Source: Incurvaria masculella
Taxonomy: Eukaryota; Arthropoda; Insecta; Lepidoptera; Incurvariidae
Reading direction: 5' to 3'
Length of the DNA: 64,000 nucleotides
NCBI GenBank assembly: GCA_946894095.1
Contig: OX335661.1
Location: forward strand, 124,001 to 188,000
The translations under genes were made by a program, and so were the position numbers. A model generated the notes under the pieces. That model saw nothing but the letters and a program-made list of their open reading frames with translations. It ran no database searches and was not told the DNA's origin. Of the stretch, positions 52,040 through 62,039 are shown piece by piece (positions within the stretch are counted from its first letter, which is position 1; each line of letters opens with the position of its first letter).

Positions 52040-53591
52040 TTAATCGCATCTCATAGTAGGTTTAGCGTTTTCAAACTCCACACGCTGTATGGAGACGAAC
52101 TTAGTCAAGTTACCCCAAGCGTCTCCTCCTTCGTCGACGCGTGTTTTCAGGGTCAGCAGCGAGTACTTCCAGCGCTCAAGAGGTGCTACCTTCTTGATGT
52201 CTGCAGCCTCATATACCTTCACCTCGACGAAATATCGACCTCTCTTGTCCGGATCCACCTGCAAAGCAAACCACCATGTAATTAGCGCATATATATATAT
52301 ATATATAAGTTGAAATTTTCAGAACATAGTTAATAAAATATTGTATGTAGCAAAAATAAATATCTATAAGAACTTTGTTAAGATGGGTAGTTGCTAAAAT
52401 TCCCTTATAACTTTCCTATTAATATAAAATTATAAAAACATAATTTTTGTTTGCAAAACCAGCATGTTTTCACATGAATAAAATAAAATTAATACCTGTT
52501 TAGTGTATCCTCTACCCGTGCGTCGTGTTAGAGAACACAGCAACGAGGGTGGTGGAAGAACTTCACCATCGCTTTCAGAGTCGCGGTCATGGTGCTGTAC
52601 CGGTGCGATAAGTTTACGTTGACGTTTGCGGGCGACGCTAGTGGAGGCACTGCTTCCACTCGCAGCAGTGGTTGCAGATATGGTAGCCATTTCGCGGGGT
52701 ACCGATCGCTTGCAAGACTTATTTTTTGACGTCAGCGTAGACCCTCGCGTTTCGTCTTCACTATCTGTTCCAAACAGTTCATAGATTTTGGTATTCTTCT
52801 TTTTGGATATTGCCGTTGTTGTTGTTGTATCTTCATCTGAAGCGAAAGGGTTCCTGATGTTAGAACTCCTGCAATTCATAAATTTTTATTTTAAGCAACT
52901 TTTAACGACAATTATTAGTATTATTGTAGGAATTTCAAACCCGTTGTGATTGATGAAATACCCAAAATAATAATCACTTTATAAACAAGACGCGTTAAGG
53001 ATTCAATACAAATGTTGTAGGCAATACTTATAATACAATTGATTGGAATCATCTGTGAGTCTCTCGTTAACATAATAAAAAAATATTTTTATTAAGTTTA
53101 CAGCCAATAATCAAGATACTAACAAGTATTTTCCGCAATTAATTAGGTCTTGCATTTTAAGAGTTGCAAGTACCTATTCAATGCTAGCTATAACACAATC
53201 CGCGGAAAATGTTTGCTGTAAACAAACTTTTAAAGACAATGCATTAAGAAATGGAAGATAAAATTAGCATCAAATAAATCGAATACAATTGATCGGGCTA
53301 AGTCGCAGGCCCTGTTGCTTAGTGATAACGTTAAAGTAACGTCAACGTATAATTTAAATGCAACACTTTGTAATAGGAAATTGCTTCTGAATGAAGCAAA
53401 ATTGATTCTATACGTTCCACGAAAAAAGTTAAGTGTTTAATCAAACGTTAACTTAATTTTAACGTTGATTCTCTTCTTACAACTGGGCCTTAGTCTTGTT
53501 TCGCGAGTCTGCACACTAATCGGTATAAGGGACCGATAGTGTACATCCAACAAGCATGCGGACAAGGTTCTATACAGTAAGGTACTTACAT
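52040..53591 (-). CDS. Polinton acidic small protein (197 aa), ATG split by an intron
   Basis: Exon 1 ends with AT at 53591-53590 before GTAAGT; exon 2 (52868-52496) starts with G after TTGCAG, so the start codon forms only on splicing. Exon 3 is 52258-52040, joined from CAG|GTATT to TGCAG|GTG. The product has an acidic, low-complexity N-terminus (NPFASDEDTTTT, ELFGTDSEDE), RRTGRGY, and a compact conserved domain (GRYFVEVKVYEAADI, KTRVDEGGDAWG). The remnant at 6441-6936 is a homologue without intron 2. Function unknown; a single-strand-binding or transcription role near PolB is a guess. Confidence 0.8.
52290..52309. repeat. (TA)n microsatellite in intron 2 of the acidic protein gene
   Basis: A run of alternating TA of about 20 bases lies within the 52259-52495 intron. 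Confidence 0.9.
52880..53583. other. First intron of the acidic protein gene
   Basis: Between the GTAAGT donor at 53589 and the TTGCAG acceptor at 52869. AT-rich; no other frame of note. Confidence 0.6.
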
Positions 53592-53697
53592 ACTTGCGGT
53601 TATCGGCTGCTCGAAGCACTCGCTATATCTTCCACTATTATTACCACTTTTCGTACTTTGCACTTTTCACTTGATTCTTCACTTCACTGCAGGACTT

Positions 53698-53734
53698 GAA
53701 CTGATAAATATTGAAGTCCAGTTCTGCTTTTATA
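53698..53734 (-). promoter_or_regulatory. TATA/Inr core promoter for the replication genes
   Basis: On the minus strand TATAAAAG (53734-53727) precedes the arthropod initiator TCAGTT, with its A at 53702, by 32 bases. Exon 1 of the acidic protein gene follows. Spacing and both motifs fit an insect RNA polymerase II start. Confidence 0.8.
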
Positions 53735-53739
53735 ATGAT

Positions 53740-54319
53740 TTTTTGTTAATGCGACAAATTCAATCGACCATTGACTTAGATATGTATGATGATTCAAATA
53801 ATGTACTATTCATATAATTATTTTAATGAAATACAAAATTAAATAGTATTTATACAATCTATATATCTATATCTCTATACAAAATATACGATATACATTA
53901 TATTTATCATAGTTATTCTGCACTTATTCATAATTCTTAATTCTCGTAAAAATATTTGATTAATCAGTAAACACATCATAAACTTAACATATAAAATGTA
54001 TTTTAAGTTTAATTGCTTTCGCAACATTTTCAGAATGCATTGTGTATTTCATTTCAATATTATCTTGTCCACATTACTTTTAAGTCGTACGCAAAGTATG
54101 TGGAGTGAAAACCGAAACGGTTGTACGTGCTCAAGCAAACAAAATGAACATACAGAAATATTGTCTCACGCTAAGTTGACGATTCAACATTTCCTGTTCA
54201 CGATAAACCTAGTGCACGTAGAAATATGACCAGGTTGTTATTTGCACCTGAGAGCTAATATGACAAATTTTGCATGGGAAAAATTATTGAAATGGGAATT
54301 AACAGTTTTAAATACATCC
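53740..54319. other. AT-rich spacer between divergent promoters
   Basis: Between the minus-strand TATA at 53734 and the plus-strand TATA at 54320. A 77-codon plus-strand frame (53996-54229) lies upstream of the plus promoter and matches nothing. Confidence 0.5.
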
Positions 54320-54357
54320 TATAAAAGCAATGTATATTGCAGTAATGCAATCAGTTT
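54320..54357 (+). promoter_or_regulatory. Outward-facing TATA/Inr promoter near the right end
   Basis: TATAAAAG at 54320-54327 and TCAGTT with A at 54353 are 33 bases apart. A strong splice donor (CGAGTGAGT) follows near 54414. Transcription would leave the element through the right terminal repeat. Confidence 0.6.
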
Positions 54358-54629
54358 GTGACATTCTCTCAGTGAACAAGTGCACCTTCAAATTGTGAAA
54401 TACCGAGTGAGTACATATTAAATATTATTTTATTTTTTTTCGATTACTTACAGAACCTTTTTACCACAAGTTTTTAAATCGTATAATATGCCTGTAAGGT
54501 GGTAGAAACTAACTATTTTAACGTAGTAAACGAACATTTTGTTCGCTTACAGGATTACATTATTATAACATACTTTTTGCACTAGGCTAGTTCACGCAGC
54601 CCTGTGCGGTAGCTAGATTGTAAATTAAG

Positions 54630-54825
54630 CTAACGGTGTCAGAATGTATAGAATGCAGTTAAACGATTAGGGATACTATACCACACGGATAGAATTGGGG
54701 CTTCCAGCTCTCTAACGATGTCAAAAATGTATAGAATAAAGTTAAACGATTAGGGATACTAGATCATACAAAGAGAATTGAGGCTTCCAGCTCATTTGAG
54801 CTGGATGCCCCAATTCTCTACTACT
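54630..54825 (-). repeat. Polinton right terminal inverted repeat
   Basis: Complement of 39895-40090; the outer ~170 bases look identical. TTTATT target duplication follows at 54826-54831. Confidence 0.97.
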
Positions 54826-54831
54826 TTTATT

Positions 54832-55189
54832 TCCTATACGCAAGGTATTTTGCCATTTGCTCGTCGGCGCGCGGAGGACTAACACAACACGCGCGCCGGT
54901 CCGAACGCTGCGTTGAGCGCGTATGGCGACAATGTGCCGGTCCGAACGCTGCGTCGAGCGTGCACAACGACTACGTGCCGCTATCGTAGCATTTAAACTC
55001 GTTCTTGGTTTCCACATGCTACAACGTATCGATTATGAAAACTGGCTGACAATCGATCGAATCTCCTCTAAAAAGCAGAAAAACACAAGTAGGAAGTTCG
55101 TTGTTGCAAAAATATAATCGGCTGAAAGCAACACAAGCACAGACCACACACACTGACACGGTAAGCCCGAACACAGCCGTCATAAACAA
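54832..55189. other. GC-rich then AT-rich flank; short direct repeat
   Basis: CCGGTCCGAACGCTGCG occurs near 54896 and 54938. No gene assigned; it may be the leader of the Penelope element. Confidence 0.5.
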
Positions 55190-56960
55190 GAGCTATCAAA
55201 CGCCGAACTGTCAGTGCTGTCAAAAGGTGTCAATTATGCTCCCACGCCGGTTTATGTACAAATGAAGAGATTATTAGTGCGGTCGAAAGAACATTGGTAG
55301 CCAACAGAGTAGTCTACGCGGATGCGGATGCAATACGCCAGGATGTAGCGGTCGTACTTCGTGCAGCGCGACCGCCGGCATCGAATCTGTCTCACGAGAA
55401 GCGGCGTGCGTGTAAAGACTTAATCCAAGACAGAAGTGTTGCGCTCCTAGGCAAGGGAAACTCTACGGTAGTGTTGGACACGGTAGAATATGAAGAGAAG
55501 GTGAGTAACCTTTTAGCCACAGATAACTACAAAAAGTTAGATCAGGCACCGACCGAAAAAGTGTTATGAGATACATGGAAACTCATCACTTCGGTAGACG
55601 AACGTAGACGGCTAAAGTCGGACAATCCGCCGCCCCCCCCCCCCCATTCTACGGCCTACCAAAGAGATACACAAGCCAGATATGCCGCTCAGACCCATAC
55701 TGGTTATCTAAGCACATTGCCTGTGAGTTGCAGCCATTGGTCGGTAAAACAACGTCCTATGTGAAGGACTTCACCCACTTTCTGCAAGTTTTGTTGGAAG
55801 TAACCTTAGAACCTGGACATATCATGGTGAGCTTTGACGTAGAGTCTCTGTACACGAACGTTCTTGTGGACGATGCGCTGAAGAAAATAGAAGCCCTACT
55901 ACAAGAAAACAACCTGTCCGTGATGTACATCGATCTACTCAGACACGTCCTTAGCACTACATATATTATGTGGAACGAAAGTTACTACGTAAAAACAGAT
56001 GGTGTGGCGATGGGGTCACCGGTAGCTCCAGTGATGGCGAACTTGTTCATGGAGTCATTTGAACAGCGTGCCCTGGACTCGGCAACTTTAAAACCGGCAC
56101 TATGGATGCGTTACGTGGATGACGTTTTCGCAGTGTGGACCCACGGACTCACAGAGCTCAGAAATACCTAGACCACCTCAACTCCATACATCCCAGGATC
56201 AAGTTCACTATGGAGATTAAACAGGAAGGAAAGCTCGCATTTCTGGATGTATTCGTTATTAAGTGCGCCGATGGAATGTTGGGTCACACGGTGTATAGAA
56301 AACCGACCCATACTAACAGGTCCCTACATGCATCCTCACATCATCACCCGGCACACTTACAATTGGTACCAAAATCACTTTTTCAGAGAGCGGAACGTCT
56401 TTGTGATCCACTACACATTGCTGCGTAGATTAAATTCATCGAGACAGTTCTGCAAGGCAATGGTTATAAGGCAAGAGATTGTAGAACAAAAAGGAAAGTA
56501 TGACGTCAAGAGGCGAGCCGCATACCTGTCGTACATCGGGGAGTGACAGACCGAATCGCGAGGATACTGAGGATATCCAGCATACCAGCCGTACCCTCAA
56601 CGCAAGGTCTCAGCCATGCTCCGATCGGTTAAGGACAAGGTACCGTTACGTGCCGCTGGCGTCTACAGAGTTCCGTGTTCATGCGGAAAATCATACATTG
56701 GCCAAACGAACAGGAGCATCTGCACACGCATTACGGAGTACATACGGGCGGTTAAGAACAGAGATATCACGAAGTCACCGCTGTGTGAGCATGCAGAATC
56801 GGGACCTGGGCACTGGTTGAGGTTTGATCAGATGAAAGTCCTAGTACCTGAACACCGAAATCTCCCACGAATCATCCGGGAGTCCATCGAATTAGCAACC
56901 ATAAGAACTTCAATCGTGAAGATTCCTACCGTTTTTCGCCCATATGGAAACCTGTGCTAA
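55190..56960 (+). pseudogene. Penelope-like retroelement with GIY-YIG endonuclease
   Basis: Frames in order: an N-terminal stretch (HEKRRACKDLIQDRSVALL near 55400-55450), RT (YGLPKRYTSQICRSDPYWLS, VSFDVESLYTNV, GVAMGSPVAPVMANL, WMRYVDDVFAVW at 56105-56140), HPRIKFTMEI with LAFLDV, and the GIY-YIG nuclease (GVYRVPCSCGKSYIGQT near 56660-56705) ending PYGNLC. Stops and frame changes lie near 55568, 56170 and 56425-56610, and a 13-C run interrupts near 55633. This is a nearly full-length but dead copy. Confidence 0.92.
55633..55645. repeat. Poly-C run (13 C) in Penelope RT
   Basis: A homopolymer in the RT frame, probably after a slippage expansion; it may be a sequencing or assembly weak point. 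Confidence 0.9.
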
Positions 56961-57059
56961 ATAAACTTAAAAATGAATTTCGGAGAGGTGCACCGACAAC
57001 AGACGTCGAGGAAAACACAGTCAGTGTGTGGTGTGGTGCATGACTCACTGCATTTTCTC

Positions 57060-57835
57060 GCGTCCTTCCCGAAACGAAATTGGTAGAAACATAGGAAATT
57101 GGGGGAGCTACGTGTGCGCTGTCCATGCGGTATTGAATCGTTGCGTCGTCTTGGGCCGTGGCTCTGGGACAGCAGTGCGCAGCTCAGCTACCTCCTGGGT
57201 GAGGTGGCGGGCGAGCTGGAATAGCTGGAACGGCTGCCGAAGTTGCCGTCACTGGTGACAGCTCGGTGTGAGGCGTTACAGTCTCCGTCACTTTGTCTGG
57301 GATGCGGGCGAACTGTTATAAGTTTTGTTCTCCACAGACTGCAAGGACGGCTCGCACGGTTTGAGGCAAGCATCCTATCCACAGGATTTTTACCGTGTCG
57401 TCCTGGATCTTGTTAAGCGCAAACTCCTTCATTCGCCGGAGGAGCTTTTGGTCACCGAGTTCGATTTCTCCAAGTAGTTGTTGAATCTGTTTTGACTCGG
57501 ACGCTTCGTAAATCTCGAGGAGTCGAACATTAAATACTTCGTACTTTTTTTCAGCGGGGGGTGAACCTAATATGTCACTTATCTGCCTTAGTTCGTCGCG
57601 TCCTAGCTTTGCGACGACAACCTAGTCGTCCCCTTGTTTCTGATGCGAGAATAGCTTCAACTTGGTAGAACCATAATCGCGAAAATTCTCGCCAAAACTC
57701 GGGAATCTTGCTTTGGATGGATATTGCTTGAAGGTGCGGTGCGATGTCGCTGGCCACCGACGACGCCTGGGGCTGTAGCTGCAACGGTGGCGGTGCGAAA
57801 TGCTGAGGCGGCGGTCGGTTCCCGTTGTTCGCCAT
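57060..57835 (-). pseudogene. Gypsy Gag fragment
   Basis: The start MANNGNRPPPQHFAPP (57835) is followed by KIPEFWREFSRLWFYQVEA, then after a frame change RQISDILGSPPAEKKYEVF, RLLEIYEASE, ELGDQKLLRRMKEFALNKI and ILWIGCLPQTVRAVLAV. That is the Gag order of a common insect Gypsy lineage. The copy is interrupted and lacks pol here. Confidence 0.8.
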
Positions 57836-57909
57836 AACGATTTAAAGTTTTTTATTTGCTCACTATGTCTATTTTCACTTGCGACACTCGTTGTTCTTTA
57901 GTGGGATCA

Positions 57910-58748
57910 TTAATTTAGCGAATAAGGTAATATCGACTTGCTAGGCCGGAGTGAAAGACGTGCTTTCTGGTTCCGGTTCCGTCCGTCTGTCACAGGGCTG
58001 TATCCCATGAACCGTAATAGGTAGGCAGCTGAAATTTTCACATATTGAAACCAGCCTGTCTTAAACCTATTATACCGTGTGTCAGGAGGTCCACCCTCCG
58101 TCCATGTGGTCCATAAATTGTCAGCTTTGTAATTCACATAAGGTGGTAAAACGTCTCCAGCAGCATTGCCACATATCATCAAACTAACAGAAGCTTTTGT
58201 TGAATTGTTTATGGCTTCTGGATACTTACATCCACGTTTCGTTAGAACCTTTTTCATGCCAGGGTCGTCGACGAGATTTGTCTCATCGTACTTGTATATG
58301 AGATGAGGTGGCACTTCCTCGATTACTGTCTTCAATTGGCCAAAATATGACTTGATTTGTTCCTCGTCTACAGCGGCCCTTACTTTTTTTATATTGCTAC
58401 AAAATTTTTGAGACAGCTCTTGTTTGTGCCTTTTCAGAAACATACTTGCCCCGTTTTGCCTGGCAAGTTATTTTGGAATTGGTCAATTTTACGTCCTTTT
58501 TTATGCAGATACATTTTCACAATACATCTAAGATCAAATATTGTTACAGGGAAACCGAAGTTACACATTTCTGTTGTAAACTGAATAAAAGCAGGTTCTT
58601 CGGCTTCTGAAAAGATACACTGACGTCCGGGTTGCCTAACTTTGTTTTGCCGAAACGCCTTTAATTTTAAAATTATCGAGCTTTTCGGAACTTTATATTT
58701 TTCAACAGCTTCACGTGGCGTTAGTACTTTTTTATTTATATTACACAA
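57910..58748 (-). pseudogene. Pogo-type (Tc1/mariner) transposase fragment
   Basis: Two overlapping frames: a Psq-like helix-turn-helix N-terminus (LTPREAVEKYKVPKSSI at 58748-58680) with a CENP-B-like segment, and the DDE_1 core (LIYKYDETNLVDDPG with catalytic Asp near 58290, VSLMICGNAAGDVLPP, GPPDTRYNRFKTGWF). The frames switch near 58440. Homology ends near 57980, before the second catalytic Asp, so it is truncated. Confidence 0.85.
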
Positions 58749-59125
58749 CCTTTGTCACGTGATTAGCGATGTTTCCCGTTTCGGACTTTTGCCAACTCTG
58801 AGTGCGTATCGTTTTGAAAGTATGCTTTTTAGAATTAAAAAAATGTTAAGAGGTGGTAAATTGCCGCTACAACAAGTCGCTAATCGCTTGCAAGAACTTC
58901 AAAACTATCAACGATTTGAATAAAAAAATATATCCATTCGTTAACCATGAACGTGTAGTAGCAACTAGAGGAAAAGTTTTCGAAACAGTATGTTTGTCTG
59001 AAAAATGCACTCTTTCGAAAAATAAAAAAGACAAGTGGTTCCTTACTAAAAATCAAGAAATTGTATCGATGGAGTATGCCGTTATGTCTAAAGGAGAAAT
59101 TGAAATAGTAGGTACAGTTAATTAA
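58740..59125 (+). pseudogene. EnSpm-like/DUF4218-like transposon C-terminal fragment
   Basis: Plus-strand frame with CHVISDVSRFG, LSAYRFESMLFRIKKMLRGG and LPLQQVANRL, which resembles the SAFPFENYLQKLKKLVRG segment of animal EnSpm-like transposon proteins. After a stop at 58921, a second frame continues to 59125 with HERVVATRGKVFETVCLSEK and KKDKWFLTKN, the usual C-terminus. The name is from memory of the pattern, so moderate certainty. Confidence 0.55.
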
Positions 59126-59156
59126 TTTAAAGCAGATTTTTTCGACAGGCAATTCC

Positions 59157-60090
59157 TCTCATCCTACTTAATATTATAAAGGGGAAAGTTAAAAATAATG
59201 GATGGATGGATGGATGGATGGATGTTTGTTACTCTTTCACGTAAAAACTACTGAATGGATTTTAATGAAACTTTACAATAATATAGCTTATACATCAGAA
59301 TAACACATAGGCTACAATTTATAAAGATATTGTGCCCATGGGCTTTCGAACTTTCACGGGGCTGCGAAAACGATGCCGGTAGTCAGGTGCTACTTCACAC
59401 CAAGGGGAGCGGGAGCGGCGGGGCGGGTGAGGGGGGGGGGAGAAGTCGCTCATCGCTGATTGCGCTACCCGAACTACTTTTACTAATTGTACCGAAGTAC
59501 GGCTCGCCGGAGGTGCGACCAATAGAATAAAATCCTTGAGAACCAATTACTCGATTTAGATGCGGATTGTATCTACGTCGAGCCTGATTCTACTCAAAAC
59601 TTATACGCTACATAATATAACGCTTCATTACCAGAGGGGTGAATAGTGAGTGTTACATTCTTACATGCGAACCACTTACCCGATTTATGTGCGTATTTTA
59701 TCAATATATAACATCTCTGGGAGCAGTCAGGTTCGAGATGGGTTACTGTTTTCGATGTTGAGGCTGGCTGTGGGTTGGAGTCCACGCAAAACTTGCCTAC
59801 GTTACGCGTTGCTTACTTACTAGGTAAGCAATGCAGCAGTGTGGGTTCAGAAAGGTTCTGGCGGCAAATGCTTTTTTTTTCAAAAAGAGCCACCAAATGT
59901 CTACGAAGCTCTAAATGGGAATTATAAAATCATGCTATTTCGGCGCGAAAGATCTTGATTAAATTTGGTAGATGGATACATTGTCCTGGACCAGTTTGAC
60001 CCTATTTTGGATCAGTCATGTGGGCTACTTTTTATCCATGAAATAATTTAGCCGACACTAACCCGAGCGGAGCCGGGTACCGCAGCTAGT
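59157..60090 (+). mobile_element. Non-autonomous Helitron
   Basis: It starts near TCTCATCCTACTTAATATTA, shows the lepidopteran Helitron word TGTTACTCTTTCACG and GGATTTTAATGAAACTTT, and ends GGAGCCGGGTACCGCAGCTAGT-like with CTAGT at 60086-60090. A (GGAT)n run lies at 59200-59222. No coding gene inside. Confidence 0.85.
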
Positions 60091-60671
60091 ATCAATATAT
60101 ATCAAAGTTCACTTAATTGTGACACAGAAGGACAAAGGTTTTGCTTTAAGAAAAATGACTTCAAGAGTAAACTTATTGCTATGAACTATAACAATAAGGT
60201 AGTGAGTGTTCTTCCCAGTTTTATCGACATTAATAACATGAACTTATTGATAATAACTTTAAAAATAAGGTATTATAATACCCATTACTATTATATTATT
60301 CAACTTTAATAACTTTGTTGCTATTAACTTCACAAATACGATGAGTGTTCTAACCAGGAATTTAAACATTACAAACTTAAATGTTTTGCCATGAATTTAA
60401 CAAACAGTGTAGTATTTTCACCGGTATTATCATATCCAAAATTTAAAATGATTGCTATAAACATCACAAATAAAGGTACTTTATGTTCTCACCAGTCATT
60501 TCAAAACTTTATTCAATTTGCAATGAATTTAGTGTTTTCTCCAGTAATGAAAAAATCACTTTGAACTTATTGCTATAAACTTGTCAGTCTTAACAATATT
60601 ACAAACTCAAAACGAAAGCTAATTATTTTAAAACAAGATAATGTTTTTACCATTCTTTTCAATATCACAAA
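60091..60671. repeat. AT-rich DNA with degenerate tandem repeats; no gene
   Basis: Imperfect repeats carrying ACTTATTGCTATAAACTT-like and GTGTTCTCACCAGT-like words recur several times. Too diverged to define a unit. Confidence 0.5.
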
Positions 60672-61085
60672 TTGATAATCAAACGAACTTACCTGTAAGT
60701 GAAGTTCGATTTAAATTATATGAACCGCCTCGTCCTCAATATTGCAATAATTACTCACTGCAGTATACCTTCCATGTTACACTCACAACACACATTTTTA
60801 AAGCTTTTTAGATTATGAAATAAAAAAATTAAAAGTAATGCGCTTGATCCTCTCTGATCCGCCTCACTAGCGCCACCGTTGGCTACCAGTGGCATTAATT
60901 TTAAAGCTACATTATTCATGACATGCTCGGGTGACATAATAAATTTAATGTTATTATGTTAGGGCCCTTGTTTCGGGCTTGCAATATCTTCGGACGAGGC
61001 GGTTCATATAATTTCAATCGAAATTCACTTACAGGTAAGCTCGTTTGATTATCAATTATATTTCCCGCCTCGTCCTCAATATTGC
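60672..61085. repeat. Inverted and direct repeats of a DIRS-type element
   Basis: A ~76-bp block (TTGATAATCAAACGAACTTA...CCGCCTCGTCCTCAATATTG) at 60672-60747 has an inverted copy at 60983-61060. A further direct copy of CGCCTCGTCCTCAATATTGC lies at 61067. They lie downstream of the tyrosine recombinase gene, where DIRS elements carry their terminal and internal complementary repeats. Confidence 0.65.
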
Positions 61086-61384
61086 AATACTTTATTTATT
61101 TATTTATTTTGTTCATAAAAGTACAAGGTTTTACATAATATATGTTATCTCCTAAACTAAACTAAGTTTGTATTGTAGGAGATAACCTAAAATAACACGT
61201 TTGGTACATGCTACACATTTTCAACATTAATTGTTGCAATTACTCACTGTAGATGTTTAAAGTGTCATGATATAATGTTATCAATGTCAGTATTTGATTG
61301 AATAATAAAGTTCAATCATACTGTAATCAATATTTATTTTCACAAGTTTTTACATAGGTATATTACAAACACTCTTTGCAAAGT
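61086..61384. other. No gene seen; AT-rich hairpin
   Basis: (TTTA)n and GTTATCTCCTAAACT with its complement near 61175-61195 form a hairpin, perhaps a LINE tail. Confidence 0.4.
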
Positions 61385-62013
61385 TACTAGGACTTACAAT
61401 ATTCCTATTATAAAATTTTGCAAAAACACTCGAAGCCGCGCTCCAGCCAGCTGTTCTTCTAATTATATCAATTGTAATACCGTTTCTAAGAGCAGCTGAA
61501 GAAGAGGCGTGTCTTGTACTGTGGGCAGTAAAAATAGATGTATCTATGCCACTTTTTGCTAAAATATCCTTGATCCATCTGCCCGTAGTTTGGCTTGTGA
61601 GGTTTTTTAAAACTAATCAATAGTCTATCTGTATTCTTTTCTCTCAATTTCTTTGTGATATTTATGTAAGAAATAATACAATGAGCAGCACATATCTGAG
61701 GTTTTTCTCTAAAATATGGCAGTATTAAATTTGGTTGAAAATTTGTCAAGTTCGAAGTTTTTATAATATCTGGAATTTTTATGTTTACATTTTTGTCGTT
61801 AATTATTATATTGTTGACCTTAATTAAAGACAGTGTTTGGACTCTATGTGCCGTCACGAGAGCCAGTAACGTCACTAATTTTTTGGACAGATCTTCGAGA
61901 CAATTTTTTTCATTTGGGTAATAAGTTGACAGGAAATCTAACACCGTGGTTGGATTCCAAGTGACATCATATTTTGGTCTCGGTGGTCTGAGTCTAAAGA
62001 CGCCCTTGAACAA
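61385..62013 (-). pseudogene. DIRS tyrosine recombinase
   Basis: The frame opens FRLRPPRPKYDVTWNPTTVL, has the first catalytic Arg in TAHRVQTLSLI, and after a frameshift near 61595 continues with FTAHSTRHASSSAALRNG (His-x-x-Arg) and RRTAGWSAASSVFAKFY, whose Tyr would be the nucleophile. Tyrosine recombinases replace integrase in DIRS elements. The frameshift makes it a pseudogene unless corrected. Confidence 0.85.
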
Positions 62014-62039
62014 TCGCTGTATTTACAGTGCCATATTTG

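Larger units (their letters stand above)
39895..54825 (-). mobile_element. Complete Polinton/Maverick (adintovirus-like) element, 14,931 bp
   Basis: TTTATT is duplicated at 39889-39894 and 54826-54831, matching the family's 6-bp target duplication. 196-bp terminal inverted repeats begin AGTAGTAGAG. Genes, almost all on minus, run from the right: acidic protein, PolB, (one divergent plus gene), ATPase, unknown 297-aa protein, coiled-coil protein, integrase, PLA2-domain protein, protease, minor capsid, major capsid and a small conserved protein. This is the full replication and virion-like set. The one coding break seen is a stop codon in integrase. A Helitron tail and a TTAA MITE lie between genes. 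Confidence 0.97.

Noticed and set aside
53996..54229. 77-codon plus frame near the Polinton right end
   Set aside because: It lies upstream of the plus-strand promoter, has no conserved motif and no counterpart in the old copy.
57575..57835. Host proline-rich gene
   Set aside because: The downstream sequence is a typical Gypsy Gag, broken by frame changes.
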